From assembly GCA_964624765.1 (NCBI GenBank), contig CAZUZO010000139.1:1-8700 (forward strand): DNA of 8,700 bases, in the 5' to 3' direction. A model generated the notes under the pieces. The model was not told the origin of the DNA, did no database searches, and saw only the letters and a program-made list of their open reading frames with translations. This DNA comes from JAGTVB01 sp964624765. GTDB lineage: Bacteria; Pseudomonadota; Gammaproteobacteria; HK1. Positions within the stretch are counted from its first letter, which is position 1. Every line of letters starts with the position of its first letter. This document shows positions 1 to 7,762 of this stretch, piece after piece. Position numbers and translations under genes: made by a program.

Positions 1-438
1 TCAGGCATGTCAGGCTGCCATTGCGGCAACAGCGGCCGGAAAGTGGCGATTATTTGTCGGATTTGTTGGTAACAGAGACGAGCGCTACCCTCGGCCGAAG
101 AAGACCGATTTCACAGAGCGCGGCTTGTCGGAGTCGGTTACATAACCGCCGCGCAGGCCCGCAGTGCAGACCTCGCGGAAGAGATCGATAGTTTGAAGCG
201 CAAGGGTCACATCTTGAATCATTCCTCTGCTGACAGCGCCTGAACAATCTTATTTGGGGGATCATGGAGACCATTGGCGGATGCGATCTGGATGAGCCTG
301 TCACCATCCTCCAAGTGCGCCGCGGCGATAACCCGCTGGCGGCCCTCGCGGGACCCGACCTCGACCGCCTTGTTGTCGGTTGTTCGCTCTCGGGTGCGCA
401 CGCTCGCAGGGCTATCTTGAGACGCCGGTGCAGGCGGT
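1..438. other. Left flank without a confident gene
   Basis: This stretch lies downstream of the last gene of the minus-strand run. I see no recognisable domain, RNA gene or strong terminator here. Two overlapping minus-strand reading frames look less random than the rest. One stops at 219 and can be read back at least to a GTG at 401 or an ATG at 479; it contains acidic, non-Arg-rich segments such as HLEDGDRLIQIASANG. A 45-codon frame starts with the ATG at 222 and stops at 85, and its ATG overlaps the preceding stop as ATGA. I recognise neither product, and the spacing of AGAGGA directly against the ATG is too tight for a normal ribosome binding site. They may be a gene remnant or chance. 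A weak CGCC/GGCG hairpin just after the adaptor stop lacks a T-tract. Confidence 0.4.
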
Positions 439-1635
439 TTAACGCGCCGCGACCCGCGTCCCCTCCTGGATGCGGTCATCGGGGTGGGTGATGACGAGCT
501 CTCCGGCCGCGAGCCCGGTGAGCACCTGTACCGCCAGCCCGCTGCGATGTCCGGCGCCCACGGGCCGTAGGCGGGCGCGGTCGGCCTCTACCACGAACAC
601 CCCCCGGCCTTCGGCATGCCGAAACAGGGCGCTGGTGGGAACCTGCAGCGCCCGGTCTGCGTGCCAGAGCACGAAACTGGCCTCCACCCGGTAGCCATCG
701 CCGAGTGCGCTCCACTGCTCCCGCGGCGATAAAATGTCGGCGATCACCCACACCCGCTGCTCTTCCACGCCGAGCGCCGAAATCTTGGTGAAACCGACCG
801 GTTCCACGGTGCGCACTGCACCGGCCAGCGTGACCTCACCCCCCCAGCGCTGGAAAGACACCGGAGTACCCGGCCGCACCCGCACGGCATCGGCGGAGAG
901 CAGATCCACCTCCACTTCTAGGCTGGTCGGATCGCCCACCTCGATGAGCGGCTCGCCGGCGCCTACCACCCCTTCACTCTTGCGGGTTAGCTTCAGCACT
1001 TGGCCGTTCACCGGGGACCGCAACGGAACTGGCTCAAAGCCATCTTCCTCGACTCGACCCGCGTGCTGCAAAGTCGTGCGGGCGGCCACCAGCTCGTAGC
1101 GTGCCACCTGCGCTCCAAATTCTGATGAACGCAGGTTGGCCGCCGCCTGGCGGGCCAGACTGTGGGCCTGATCCACTTCCTGCTCGGGCACCGTCCCTTC
1201 TCGGCGCAGCTGTTGCTTGCGATCATAGGTCAAGCGCGCGTAGTCGGCCTCGGCTCGGGCCGCATCGACTCGCTCCCGAGCCACCCGCAGGGCCGCCTCG
1301 GCGCTCGCCACTCGCGCCTCGGCTTCGGCCCGGCTGCGGGGATCCAGAACGGCCGAGGGCACGGGGTCAAGCCACGCCAAGACCTGATCCCGGGCGATGA
1401 CATCCCCCACCTCCCGGTCGATGCGCCGCAGATACCCCGCCACCGGCGCGGAAATCACGAAGCGATCCTTGATGCGGGTACGGCCTTCTTCTTCCACCGT
1501 CACGGTGAGGGGGGCCTCTGTCACTCGGGCGGCCTCCACCAGTACAGGCCGCGGCCAGAAACCCCAGGCGAGCCCTGCCAACACCAGCACAAGGACACCC
1601 CAGAGGCCAAGGATTCGGCGCGGGAGCACGGCCAT
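439..1635 (-). CDS. HlyD/MacA-type periplasmic adaptor (membrane fusion protein) of an ABC exporter
   Basis: A 398-residue adaptor, anchored in the inner membrane, that should link the neighbouring FtsX-type permease to an outer-membrane channel. A single N-terminal membrane segment spans residues 8-25. It is followed by the first half of a lipoyl (biotinyl-like) domain at about 59-91 (APVAGYLRRIDREVGDVI), then an Ala/Arg/Glu-rich alpha-helical hairpin at about 98-192. The second lipoyl half is at about 201-234 (PLRSPVNGQVLKL), then come a beta-barrel at about 237-320 and a membrane-proximal domain to the end (LQVPTSALF at 330-338). This is the usual order and length for RND/MacA-type adaptors. 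The start is the ATG whose last base pairs with the first base of the permease stop (TGATG, 1-nt overlap), so translation is probably coupled. The frame stays open upstream to 1815, but that extension lies wholly inside the permease gene and is not protein-like. There is no lipobox cysteine. The exported substrate cannot be read from the sequence. Confidence 0.9.
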   Translation of the reverse strand: MAVLPRRILGLWGVLVLVLAGLAWGFWPRPVLVEAARVTEAPLTVTVEEEGRTRIKDRFVISAPVAGYLRRIDREVGDVIARDQVLAWLDPVPSAVLDPRSRAEAEARVASAEAALRVARERVDAARAEADYARLTYDRKQQLRREGTVPEQEVDQAHSLARQAAANLRSSEFGAQVARYELVAARTTLQHAGRVEEDGFEPVPLRSPVNGQVLKLTRKSEGVVGAGEPLIEVGDPTSLEVEVDLLSADAVRVRPGTPVSFQRWGGEVTLAGAVRTVEPVGFTKISALGVEEQRVWVIADILSPREQWSALGDGYRVEASFVLWHADRALQVPTSALFRHAEGRGVFVVEADRARLRPVGAGHRSGLAVQVLTGLAAGELVITHPDDRIQEGTRVAAR

Positions 1636-4007
1636 CACTCTCGGGTCTTGAGGACCGCGATCAGGTCCAAGTGTCTTAGCTGATACCACAGGATGGCGCC
1701 CGAGATCACCGCCGATAGCAATACCACGGTGGCGGCGAAGGCATAGGTGTCGGGCGTGACGACCACCGGGACCCGGTACAGGTCCGAGCGGAACTGGGCC
1801 GCCAGATAGCCACACAATCCGCGCCCGAACAGAAATCCCAGGGGCAGCGCGGCCAGGGTGAGCAAGGCCAGCTCGCCCAGTAGAATGTACGCGATCTCAC
1901 CTTGGGTGAAGCCCAACACCCGCAGGCTCGCCAGCTCCCGACTGCGCTCCGAGAGCGCGATACGGGCGCTGTTGTAGACCACGCCGAAGGCGATGATGGC
2001 GCCCAGTAAGGCCGTGATGAAGGTGAAGAACAGGATGGTCTGTTCCATGGTCCGGTTGAAGCTGTCGATGGCGGCGCCACGCACCACCGCGCCCGCCACC
2101 CGCGGCATCTCCGCAACCGCGGCATAGACCGAGGCCTGCTGATCCTCATCCAGCGCCAGGAACACTCCGCTGATGGCAGGCCCCTCCCCCAGCAGCCGAT
2201 TCAGCGCCGCCCGCTCCATATACGCCCCCACCCCCATATATTGCTTGGCCAGACCCACCACCGGTATCTCCAACACCGGCCGTGCGCCCTCCAGAACCTC
2301 GGCCAGGAGCATATCGCCGGGGCGCACGCCCAACAGCTCGCCCAGGTAGTCCGTGAGGATGAGCCCGCCGGGCGGCAAGTCGACCCGCTGTAACTGCGCA
2401 TCGATCAGCCGATAGAGTTCGCCGTCTGGCTCCACGCCCCGAATCGAGGTGCGATAACCGAGGTGCCCATGGCGCAGCCGGACGGGCACCGCGCGTACCG
2501 CTTCTACCTGCAGCACGCCCGGCAGCGCCGCGAGCGAGTAGACCGCCCGGTGGGAGGTGGGCTCCACGAAGCTCAGCGCCAAGTCCTCCCGCTGGCTCAA
2601 ACCGTACTGCACGTCGATCATGTAGTTGATGGCATCGCGTTGAAAATTGGAGAGCACGACGATGCCGCAAGCGCTGGCGATGCCCACCACCGTGAGCAGG
2701 GACTTGATCGGTCGGCGTTCGATGTGGCGGGCGATCATGCGGGTCGGCTGGGCTAGCCAGCGTTGCAGTCCCAGCCTCTCGATAAGCGTTTCCCGATACA
2801 CGGCCGGGGTCTCCGGGCGCATGGCCTGGGCCGGAGGCAACCCGGCAGCGCGGCGCAGGGAGAGTAACGTTCCGGCGAGGGCGGCAGCCATACCGATCAA
2901 TGTCGCGAAAACCACGATGCGGGGCTCGAGCCGGAAATGTAAGAACGGGAAACGGTAGAATTCGGCGTAAACGCCGCTCATGCCCTGCCCCATCCAAACG
3001 CCCGCTCCTAGCCCACCGCCCAGGCCGAGGGCGACGATGACCAGCACGAGCTTGGCGAAATGCAGGCCCACCTGGGCGTCGCTATAGCCAAACGCCTTGA
3101 GGATGGCGACCTGCTCTCGCTGGGTGTCGATGAGCCGGCTCACCACGACGTTCAACAGGAACGCGGCCACCCCCAGAAAGATAGTGGGGAATACCGCTGC
3201 CATGGCCTCCAGGCCCTTGAGTTCCTCGGACAGGAAGCGGTGGGAGAGCTGATCGGAACGGGTGAAAGCGCCGCGGCCGCCGTAACGCTCCAACAACAGG
3301 TCGAGACGGTCCACTACATCCCCCGGACTGGTGCCGGGAACCAGGGTTAGGGTCACGTCATTGAACGCCCTCTGCAAATCGTACGCAGCCGCCAACGCGG
3401 TGCGTCCCATCCACAACACGGCGTAACGCTCGAAGTCGGGAAACACGCCGCCGGGGGGCAATTGGTAGACGTATTCCGGGGATAGGCCGATACCGACGAT
3501 GTCGAGCTGCCGCTGACGGCCGTTGATGACCACGGCCAGACGATCACCCGGCACCAGACCGTGGGCATCGGCAAAGGTATCGGCCACCACCACCTCTTCG
3601 TCTCGGCCAGTCTCCGGGAGTCGCCCCTGACGCACATAGAGCGCATTGAGCGCATCGAGGGGCGATTCGCGCCCGTCCGGCAGCGATACCAGGGTGGCGA
3701 TGACGGGATCCGGGAAGCCATCCAGGCGCACGTTAGCCGTCGCTACCACCCGGCTCTCCGCCCGCTCCACTCCGGGCAGAGCGTGCACGCGCTCCATGAG
3801 CGACTCCGGCGCCCGCTTCACGCGCGCGAACACCTCGCCGAAGCGATGCTCTCGGTAGTAGCGTGCCTGGGTATAGGTCAAAGAGTCGTAGGTGGAAAGT
3901 GACATGACGAAGGTGGCGATGCCGCCGGCCAACACCAGGGCGATGGCCAGCGCCATGCCCCGCATGGCCCACAGGTCGCGCAGTAGCTTGCGGTCCAGTG
4001 CCTTCAC
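1635..4007 (-). CDS. FtsX/MacB-type ABC permease with two FtsX domains
   Basis: A 790-residue inner-membrane permease of the type VII (mechanotransmission) ABC class, which couples cytosolic ATP hydrolysis to work in the periplasm. Membrane segments are visible near residues 18-37, 271-290, 319-340, 364-384, 436-456, 655-677, 706-727 and 757-777. Large periplasmic MacB-like domains lie at about 40-265 and 460-650. The two FtsX units each carry a coupling segment after a membrane helix: TQREQVAILKAFGYSDAQV (295-313) and SERSRELASLRVLGFTQGEI (686-705). The duplication and size resemble E. coli YbbP-like and other single-chain FtsX permeases, which need no second permease. The start is a GTG that overlaps the ATPase stop by 4 nt (GTGA), and no separate strong ribosome binding site is seen, which points to coupling. 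The closing TGA overlaps the adaptor start by one base. Substrates for this family include lipoproteins, peptides, antibiotics and lipids; the family assignment is firm but the substrate is unknown. Confidence 0.93.
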   Translation of the reverse strand: MKALDRKLLRDLWAMRGMALAIALVLAGGIATFVMSLSTYDSLTYTQARYYREHRFGEVFARVKRAPESLMERVHALPGVERAESRVVATANVRLDGFPDPVIATLVSLPDGRESPLDALNALYVRQGRLPETGRDEEVVVADTFADAHGLVPGDRLAVVINGRQRQLDIVGIGLSPEYVYQLPPGGVFPDFERYAVLWMGRTALAAAYDLQRAFNDVTLTLVPGTSPGDVVDRLDLLLERYGGRGAFTRSDQLSHRFLSEELKGLEAMAAVFPTIFLGVAAFLLNVVVSRLIDTQREQVAILKAFGYSDAQVGLHFAKLVLVIVALGLGGGLGAGVWMGQGMSGVYAEFYRFPFLHFRLEPRIVVFATLIGMAAALAGTLLSLRRAAGLPPAQAMRPETPAVYRETLIERLGLQRWLAQPTRMIARHIERRPIKSLLTVVGIASACGIVVLSNFQRDAINYMIDVQYGLSQREDLALSFVEPTSHRAVYSLAALPGVLQVEAVRAVPVRLRHGHLGYRTSIRGVEPDGELYRLIDAQLQRVDLPPGGLILTDYLGELLGVRPGDMLLAEVLEGARPVLEIPVVGLAKQYMGVGAYMERAALNRLLGEGPAISGVFLALDEDQQASVYAAVAEMPRVAGAVVRGAAIDSFNRTMEQTILFFTFITALLGAIIAFGVVYNSARIALSERSRELASLRVLGFTQGEIAYILLGELALLTLAALPLGFLFGRGLCGYLAAQFRSDLYRVPVVVTPDTYAFAATVVLLSAVISGAILWYQLRHLDLIAVLKTRE

Positions 4008-4735
4008 CAGGACAGCTCTCGCGGCGGCTTCTTGGCCGGATTGCGTCGCACCTCGGCGATCTCACCGTCGGCCAGACGCACCACTCGGTCGGCCATGGCG
4101 GCAATATCCGCGTTGTGGGTGATCAGGGCCGTGGTGGTGCCCAGATCCCGGTTGACCCGCTCCAGCGCCTCCAGAACCGTGATGCCAGTCGCCGAATCCA
4201 GCGCCCCGGTCGGTTCGTCACAGAGCAGCACGGCGGGATTCTTGGCGATTGCCCGGGCGATGGCCACTCGCTGCTGCTCGCCTCCGGAAAGCTGAGCCGG
4301 GAAGTGATCCTGACGCCGATCGAGTCCCACCAGGGCCAGCGCATCCTCTGGGCGCATGGGGTGCAGAGCGATCTCGGTCACCGCCGCCACGTTCTCGCGG
4401 GCGGTCAAACTGGGGATGAGATTGTAAAACTGGAACACGAAACCGACGTGGAAGCGTCGATACTCGGTGAGCCGGCGCTCGTCGGCATGGGTGAGATCCC
4501 AGTCCCGATAATACACCTCGCCGCGACTGGCGGTGTCTAAACCACCCAGAATATTCAGGAGGGTGGACTTGCCGCTACCCGAGGGACCCAACAGCACCAC
4601 CAGCTCGCCGGCATAAAGCTCCAGATCCACTCCCCGCAGGGCGTGCACCAACACCTGACCCATGGCATAAGTCTTGGTGACACCACGCACGCGGAATACG
4701 GTCTCTGGTCGGTGGGATCCGGCACCTTCACCCAT
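4004..4735 (-). CDS. LolD/MacB-type ABC transporter ATP-binding protein
   Basis: The 243-residue cytosolic ATPase partner of the FtsX-type permease downstream. It has Walker A GPSGSGKST at 50-58, and a Q-loop at Q102 in the stretch FQFYNLIPSLTARENV, which is typical of the MacB/LolD/FtsE group. The signature LSGGEQQR is at 149-156, Walker B VLLCDEPTGALD at 169-180 and the switch histidine at H207. All catalytic elements are intact and the length is normal. The ATG at 4735 is used. It lies 33 bp after the znuB-like stop with no clear terminator between them, so the exporter genes may be transcribed together with the zinc importer. The upstream sequence is G-rich but holds no textbook ribosome binding site. 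The stop overlaps the permease GTG by 4 nt. The MacB/LolD-type Q-loop sequence sets it apart from the importer's own ATPase at 5784-6521. Confidence 0.95.
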   Translation of the reverse strand: MGEGAGSHRPETVFRVRGVTKTYAMGQVLVHALRGVDLELYAGELVVLLGPSGSGKSTLLNILGGLDTASRGEVYYRDWDLTHADERRLTEYRRFHVGFVFQFYNLIPSLTARENVAAVTEIALHPMRPEDALALVGLDRRQDHFPAQLSGGEQQRVAIARAIAKNPAVLLCDEPTGALDSATGITVLEALERVNRDLGTTTALITHNADIAAMADRVVRLADGEIAEVRRNPAKKPPRELSW

Positions 4736-4768
4736 GCTGGTCCGTGCCCGCCCCCAGGCCGCGCGCCC

Positions 4769-5599
4769 TCACCTCGCAGGCCACCGTCGGCGGATAGCGA
4801 TGGCGAGAGTCGACAGCATATAGGCGGCGCCGGCAAGCACGATGATAGTCGCCCCCGCCGGCAAATCCGGTTCATAGGACAGCGCCAATCCCGTCGTGGT
4901 CAAGATAGCCCCAAGGCCCATAGCCACCCACATCATGAGCCCCACGGAATCGACGTGCTGCGCAGCGATGGCCGCCGGCAACGTCAGCAACGCGATCACC
5001 AGGATCAAGCCGACCACTTGAACCAGCAGCACGACGGTCAGCGCCACTAAGCACAACAGCAGAAGGTAGAAAAACGCCACGTTGACGCCACGTAGCTCGG
5101 CAAACTCCTCGTCGAAAGTGACTGCTATGAACTGCTTGCGAAACAACAGGACGCTCACCACGATGACCGCGTCGAGCCCGGCCATCCACCACAGATCCGC
5201 GCGCGGCACCATGAGGATATTGCCGAACAAGTAGCTCATGAGATCGACATTGTAGCCGGGCGTTTGCGAGATGAAGAGAATACCGACGGCCATACCGAGG
5301 GACCAAAGAGCGGCAATCAACGTATCCTCGTGTTCATGCCCTCGGAGATTGACCCAACCGATGATGAGCGCCGCTAACAGTGCCGCCACCAAGGCGCCGC
5401 CGATCGGGGACCGTCCGAGAAAATAAGCGATGCCCATGCCTCCTAGTACGGTATGCGCGATACCACCGGCCAGGAAACCGATGCGCTTGACCACCACATA
5501 GGTGCCCATGATGCCGCAACCTATACTGGCCAGAATGCCCGCCAGGAGGGCGTTCTGCAAAAACGTGTGGCTAACAAGGGCCTGCAGGAATCCGGACAT
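4769..5599 (-). CDS. znuB: Zinc/manganese ABC transporter permease (ZnuB-like)
   Basis: A 276-residue inner-membrane permease of the ABC-3 family that forms the metal channel of a ZnuABC-type importer. Hydrophobic segments cover about 14-34, 43-62, 67-85, 93-112, 137-155, 176-212 (probably two helices), 219-241 and 247-269. Family marks are the GGIAHTVLGG segment at 45-54, which corresponds to the conserved SHAxLPG-type motif, and the FDEEFAELRGV segment at 162-172, which precedes a helix pair as in other family members and probably contacts the ATPase. A cytosolic-side loop holds GHEHED (87-92). I chose the ATG at 5599 because GAGA lies six bases upstream. A TTG at 5611 is in frame and would add four residues. 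It is separated from the znuC-like gene by 184 bp rather than the usual overlap, and that gap carries a repeat. Zinc is favoured by the His-rich neighbours, but manganese permeases look alike. Confidence 0.9.
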   Translation of the reverse strand: MSGFLQALVSHTFLQNALLAGILASIGCGIMGTYVVVKRIGFLAGGIAHTVLGGMGIAYFLGRSPIGGALVAALLAALIIGWVNLRGHEHEDTLIAALWSLGMAVGILFISQTPGYNVDLMSYLFGNILMVPRADLWWMAGLDAVIVVSVLLFRKQFIAVTFDEEFAELRGVNVAFFYLLLLCLVALTVVLLVQVVGLILVIALLTLPAAIAAQHVDSVGLMMWVAMGLGAILTTTGLALSYEPDLPAGATIIVLAGAAYMLSTLAIAIRRRWPAR

Positions 5600-5783
5600 A
5601 GAACGTCTCAACTGACTCAGAGCTTAGAAAAAATCCGCTGCGGCACCCGATAGCCGGCGCTGGGCGGTGCTCGTTCCCGGTCTATCGAGCGGATAGGCGC
5701 TGACACGCCTCGTCGCCGTGTAACCGCCGCTATGGCAAGTGCAGTAGTTTTCAAAACAGCTTATTAGGTTTCGTCACCAACGC
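5600..5783. other. znuC-znuB intergenic gap containing repeat material
   Basis: This 184-bp non-coding gap splits what is usually a tightly coupled gene pair. It contains the minus-strand copy of the 43-bp repeat (5725-5767), a small perfect hairpin AGGCG-6-CGCCT (5695-5710), and at the znuB end a stretch from about 5621 (AGCTTAGAAAAAATCCGCTG) that loosely matches the same repeat in opposite orientation. The whole could be a decayed miniature inverted-repeat element of roughly 150 bp. The T-run on the minus strand near 5627-5632 follows GC-rich sequence, but I find no solid stem next to it, so I do not call a terminator. Confidence 0.5.
5725..5767 (-). repeat. 43-bp dispersed repeat, copy 1 (inverted relative to copy 2)
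   Basis: Read on the minus strand it begins CTAATAAGCTGTTTTGAAAA and ends in TAGCGGCG. It matches the plus-strand copy at 8606-8648 at 37 of 43 positions with no gaps. Similarity fades just beyond GCGGCG but continues loosely for another 15 bases or so. It lies 17 bp after the znuC-like stop. The two copies point CTAA-end inward, enclosing the znuC-like, znuA-like and His-rich genes. Confidence 0.8.
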
Positions 5784-6521
5784 TCAGTGGGTGTGGCGGA
5801 TCAGGCGCACCGGTCGCCCGTACAAGCGCTCGATGACCTCGCCGGTGATGGCCTCGGTGGTGTGGCAGATCAAGGTGCGGTTCAAGCAGGCGACCCGGGT
5901 GACGTAGGTTGAGATAAAGGCGATGTCGTGGGAAACGACGATAATCGTCTGTTTGGACTGCAATGCCTGCAACAGGTCGAAGATATCCTTCTCACCTCGC
6001 AGGTCGATATTAGCCGTCGGCTCGTCCAAGATGAGCATATTCGGCTCGCTGGCCAAGGCCCGCGCGATGAGGGCGCGCTGCAACTGTCCGCCAGACAAAT
6101 TGCCGAGGCGCTGATCGCGCAGTGGCAGCATCTCGGTTTTCTCCAAGGCTTGCTGCACGATGCGCCGGTCGCGTGCCGTGTAGCCACCGATCAGACGGGT
6201 TCTACCGAGCCGACCGAGCAAGACGACCTCCTGCACTGAAATCGGGAAATCACGCGAAAACGTGGTAGCTTGGGGCACATACCCGACTTGCCGTCGGGCT
6301 AGGGCAGGCAGGCTTCCCTGGACCATTACGCGCCCCCTACTCGGCTCGAGGAGACCCAAAATCAGTTTCAGCAAAGTGGTCTTGCCACCACCGTTGGGGC
6401 CCACGATACCCAAGAACTCGCCTGACTGCACACGCAGGCTCACATCTTCCAAAACCAGGTTGCGGCTGCTGGGATAGGAGAAGGACACCTGATCCAATTC
6501 CAGCAGAGCCTGGCCGTTCAC
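5784..6521 (-). CDS. znuC: Zinc/manganese ABC transporter ATP-binding protein (ZnuC-like)
   Basis: The 245-residue cytosolic ATPase that powers the importer. Walker A GPNGGGKTT is at 41-49, the Q-loop YVPQ at 81-84, the signature LSGGQLQR at 142-149, Walker B LILDEPTA at 163-170 and the switch histidine at H198. The GPNGGGKTTLLKLILGLL form of Walker A and the TTFSRDFPISVQEVVLLGR segment (86-104) are typical of the metal-chelate branch that includes ZnuC, MntB and TroB. The start is a GTG that overlaps the znuA-like stop by 4 nt (GTGA). GAGG seven bases upstream gives a ribosome binding site inside the end of znuA. The C-terminus is short and ends in RHTH, without the longer His-rich tail of some enterobacterial ZnuC proteins. 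All catalytic motifs are intact. Confidence 0.94.
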   Translation of the reverse strand: MNGQALLELDQVSFSYPSSRNLVLEDVSLRVQSGEFLGIVGPNGGGKTTLLKLILGLLEPSRGRVMVQGSLPALARRQVGYVPQATTFSRDFPISVQEVVLLGRLGRTRLIGGYTARDRRIVQQALEKTEMLPLRDQRLGNLSGGQLQRALIARALASEPNMLILDEPTANIDLRGEKDIFDLLQALQSKQTIIVVSHDIAFISTYVTRVACLNRTLICHTTEAITGEVIERLYGRPVRLIRHTH

Positions 6522-7486
6522 TCCACTGCCTCGGCGATGCTGTTCGCCACCAGGAGAAGATTCTCGGCGTAGTTCTCGGCGAGGGGATCAACCGCAACCA
6601 CCTTACCCCCGATCGCTTGGGCGATGGTCTGGGCATGGCGCCGACTGAACTGCGGTTGCACGAAAATGACCCGGATACCCTGGGCCTTGGCTTCATCGAT
6701 GAGCCGTGCAAGCCCTCTTGCCCCTGGCTCCTTACCCGCCAGTTCAATGGCGATCTGCAGCAACCCGTAAGCGTCGGCAAAGTAACCCCAGGCGGGATGG
6801 AAGACCATGAACCGGCGTACCTTCTTTCCCTCAAGCAAGCCCCGGATCGCTTCATCGAGACGGTCCAGCTCGTCGATAAACTCGGCGTAATTCGAGTCAT
6901 ATACCGACCGATGCGCCGGATCGACTGCGATCAACGCTTGCCGGATGTTGCCGGCGATAACCTTTACCCGACGCGGGTCGGTCCAGATGTGCGGATCGAT
7001 CCATTCTGGTAAGGCTTCGATTCCCTCCCCATGGGAGTGCGCGTGGGCCGTTTCCTCTGAAAACTCCCGCAGAACCACCCCTTCGCGCACGTCCACTACC
7101 CGCAGCATTGGATTGGCGGCGACGATACGCGCCATCCACGCGTCTTCGAAGGAAGCACCGATGCGAAAAAAGAGCTTGGCCTCTGCGAGCGCCACCACTT
7201 GCTTCGGAGAAGGTTCATAGGTGTGAGGGTTTTGGCCGGGCCCGACCATCACCGTAGCACGAACCTGTTCGCCGCCGACTCGCTCAACGAAGTGCTTTAA
7301 CGGCAAGATGCTGACGAAAACCGGGATGGTCGTGGTCTCGGCGCGTGCGCCCGTGCTAAACAGCCCGAGGACGCAGTACAGCGCAACCCACAGGGCTGAC
7401 CGAACAGCCCACGTTCGATCCGGCTTTCCAAGCTCTGCCCCGAGCGTCACCATGACCTCATCTGCATCTATCTGCAACGCAGTCAC
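6518..7486 (-). CDS. znuA: Periplasmic zinc/manganese-binding protein (ZnuA-like, cluster A-I)
   Basis: The substrate-binding protein that captures the metal in the periplasm and hands it to the permease. From the GTG at 7486 it has 322 residues, with a signal peptide hydrophobic core at about 31-43 and likely cleavage after ARA (47-49). The presumed ligands of the family are all present: H88 in NPHTYEPSP, H166 in DPHIWTDP, H230 in VFHPAWGYF and D300 in AVDPLAENY. A short His loop, TAHAHSHGEG (146-155), lies before the second ligand; such loops favour ZnuA over manganese-binding relatives, though this one is much shorter than in E. coli. I chose the GTG because GAGG lies eight bases upstream. 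The alternative ATG at 7453 (residue 12) gives a more ordinary signal peptide length but has its GAGG only two bases away. It is the first gene of the minus-strand run, diverging from the His-rich gene at 8058. Confidence 0.92.
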   Translation of the reverse strand: MTALQIDADEVMVTLGAELGKPDRTWAVRSALWVALYCVLGLFSTGARAETTTIPVFVSILPLKHFVERVGGEQVRATVMVGPGQNPHTYEPSPKQVVALAEAKLFFRIGASFEDAWMARIVAANPMLRVVDVREGVVLREFSEETAHAHSHGEGIEALPEWIDPHIWTDPRRVKVIAGNIRQALIAVDPAHRSVYDSNYAEFIDELDRLDEAIRGLLEGKKVRRFMVFHPAWGYFADAYGLLQIAIELAGKEPGARGLARLIDEAKAQGIRVIFVQPQFSRRHAQTIAQAIGGKVVAVDPLAENYAENLLLVANSIAEAVE

Positions 7487-7520
7487 CTACGGATCCTCAC
7501 TGTTACGTCCAAGAACATCG

Positions 7521-7554
7521 GAAAGTTATATCATTTCAAACCAGCTGAAAAGTC
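7521..7554 (-). promoter_or_regulatory. Candidate znuA promoter with partial Zur-box-like sequence
   Basis: On the minus strand the sequence GAAATGATATAACTTTC (7537-7521) contains a -10-like TATAAC (7529-7524). An imperfect -35 region (around ACTTTT) lies 17 bases further upstream. It would start transcription about 30 bases before the GTG of the znuA-like gene. The same bases resemble half of the gammaproteobacterial Zur consensus (GAAATGTTATA..TATAACATTTC): plus-strand GAAA-GTTATA is the left half with one base missing, and CATTTC is the right end. The inverted symmetry is only four bases at each flank, so this is a degenerate or partial site at best. An operator over the -10 box would fit zinc-repressed control. 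Confidence 0.3.
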
Positions 7555-7762
7555 GAGAACAGGCTCGGTGCTCGGAACCTGCAAGCGGGTCGGCGGGGGT
7601 ATCTGCGACCGCGAGCGCTTCTCAGCCACGGCTCAAGGAGGCCCTTCCTATTAATCCACGAATCAGGTCGGTGCGCGACAGCATCCAGGTGTATTCGCTT
7701 AGGCGCCAGGGTCTATGCGTTTTGCTGGCTTGCCCGTTCTGTCCAGATGAATACGCCCGTCA

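Noticed and set aside
1636..1815. Upstream extension of the adaptor gene to an ATG at 1815
   Set aside because: The extra 60 residues are Gly/Pro/Arg-rich and lie wholly within the permease gene. The ATG at 1635 sits directly at the permease stop and precedes a normal membrane anchor.
2146..2997. 283-residue minus-strand open frame inside the permease gene
   Set aside because: Out-of-frame shadow of the FtsX-type permease with an Arg/Gly/Ala/Pro-rich composition and no domain.
5625..5665. Intrinsic terminator after znuC (minus-strand T-run near 5627-5632)
   Set aside because: The only stem touching the T-run is CCGC/GCGG around a one-base loop, which cannot form. The nearest other stem is four base pairs and about ten bases away.
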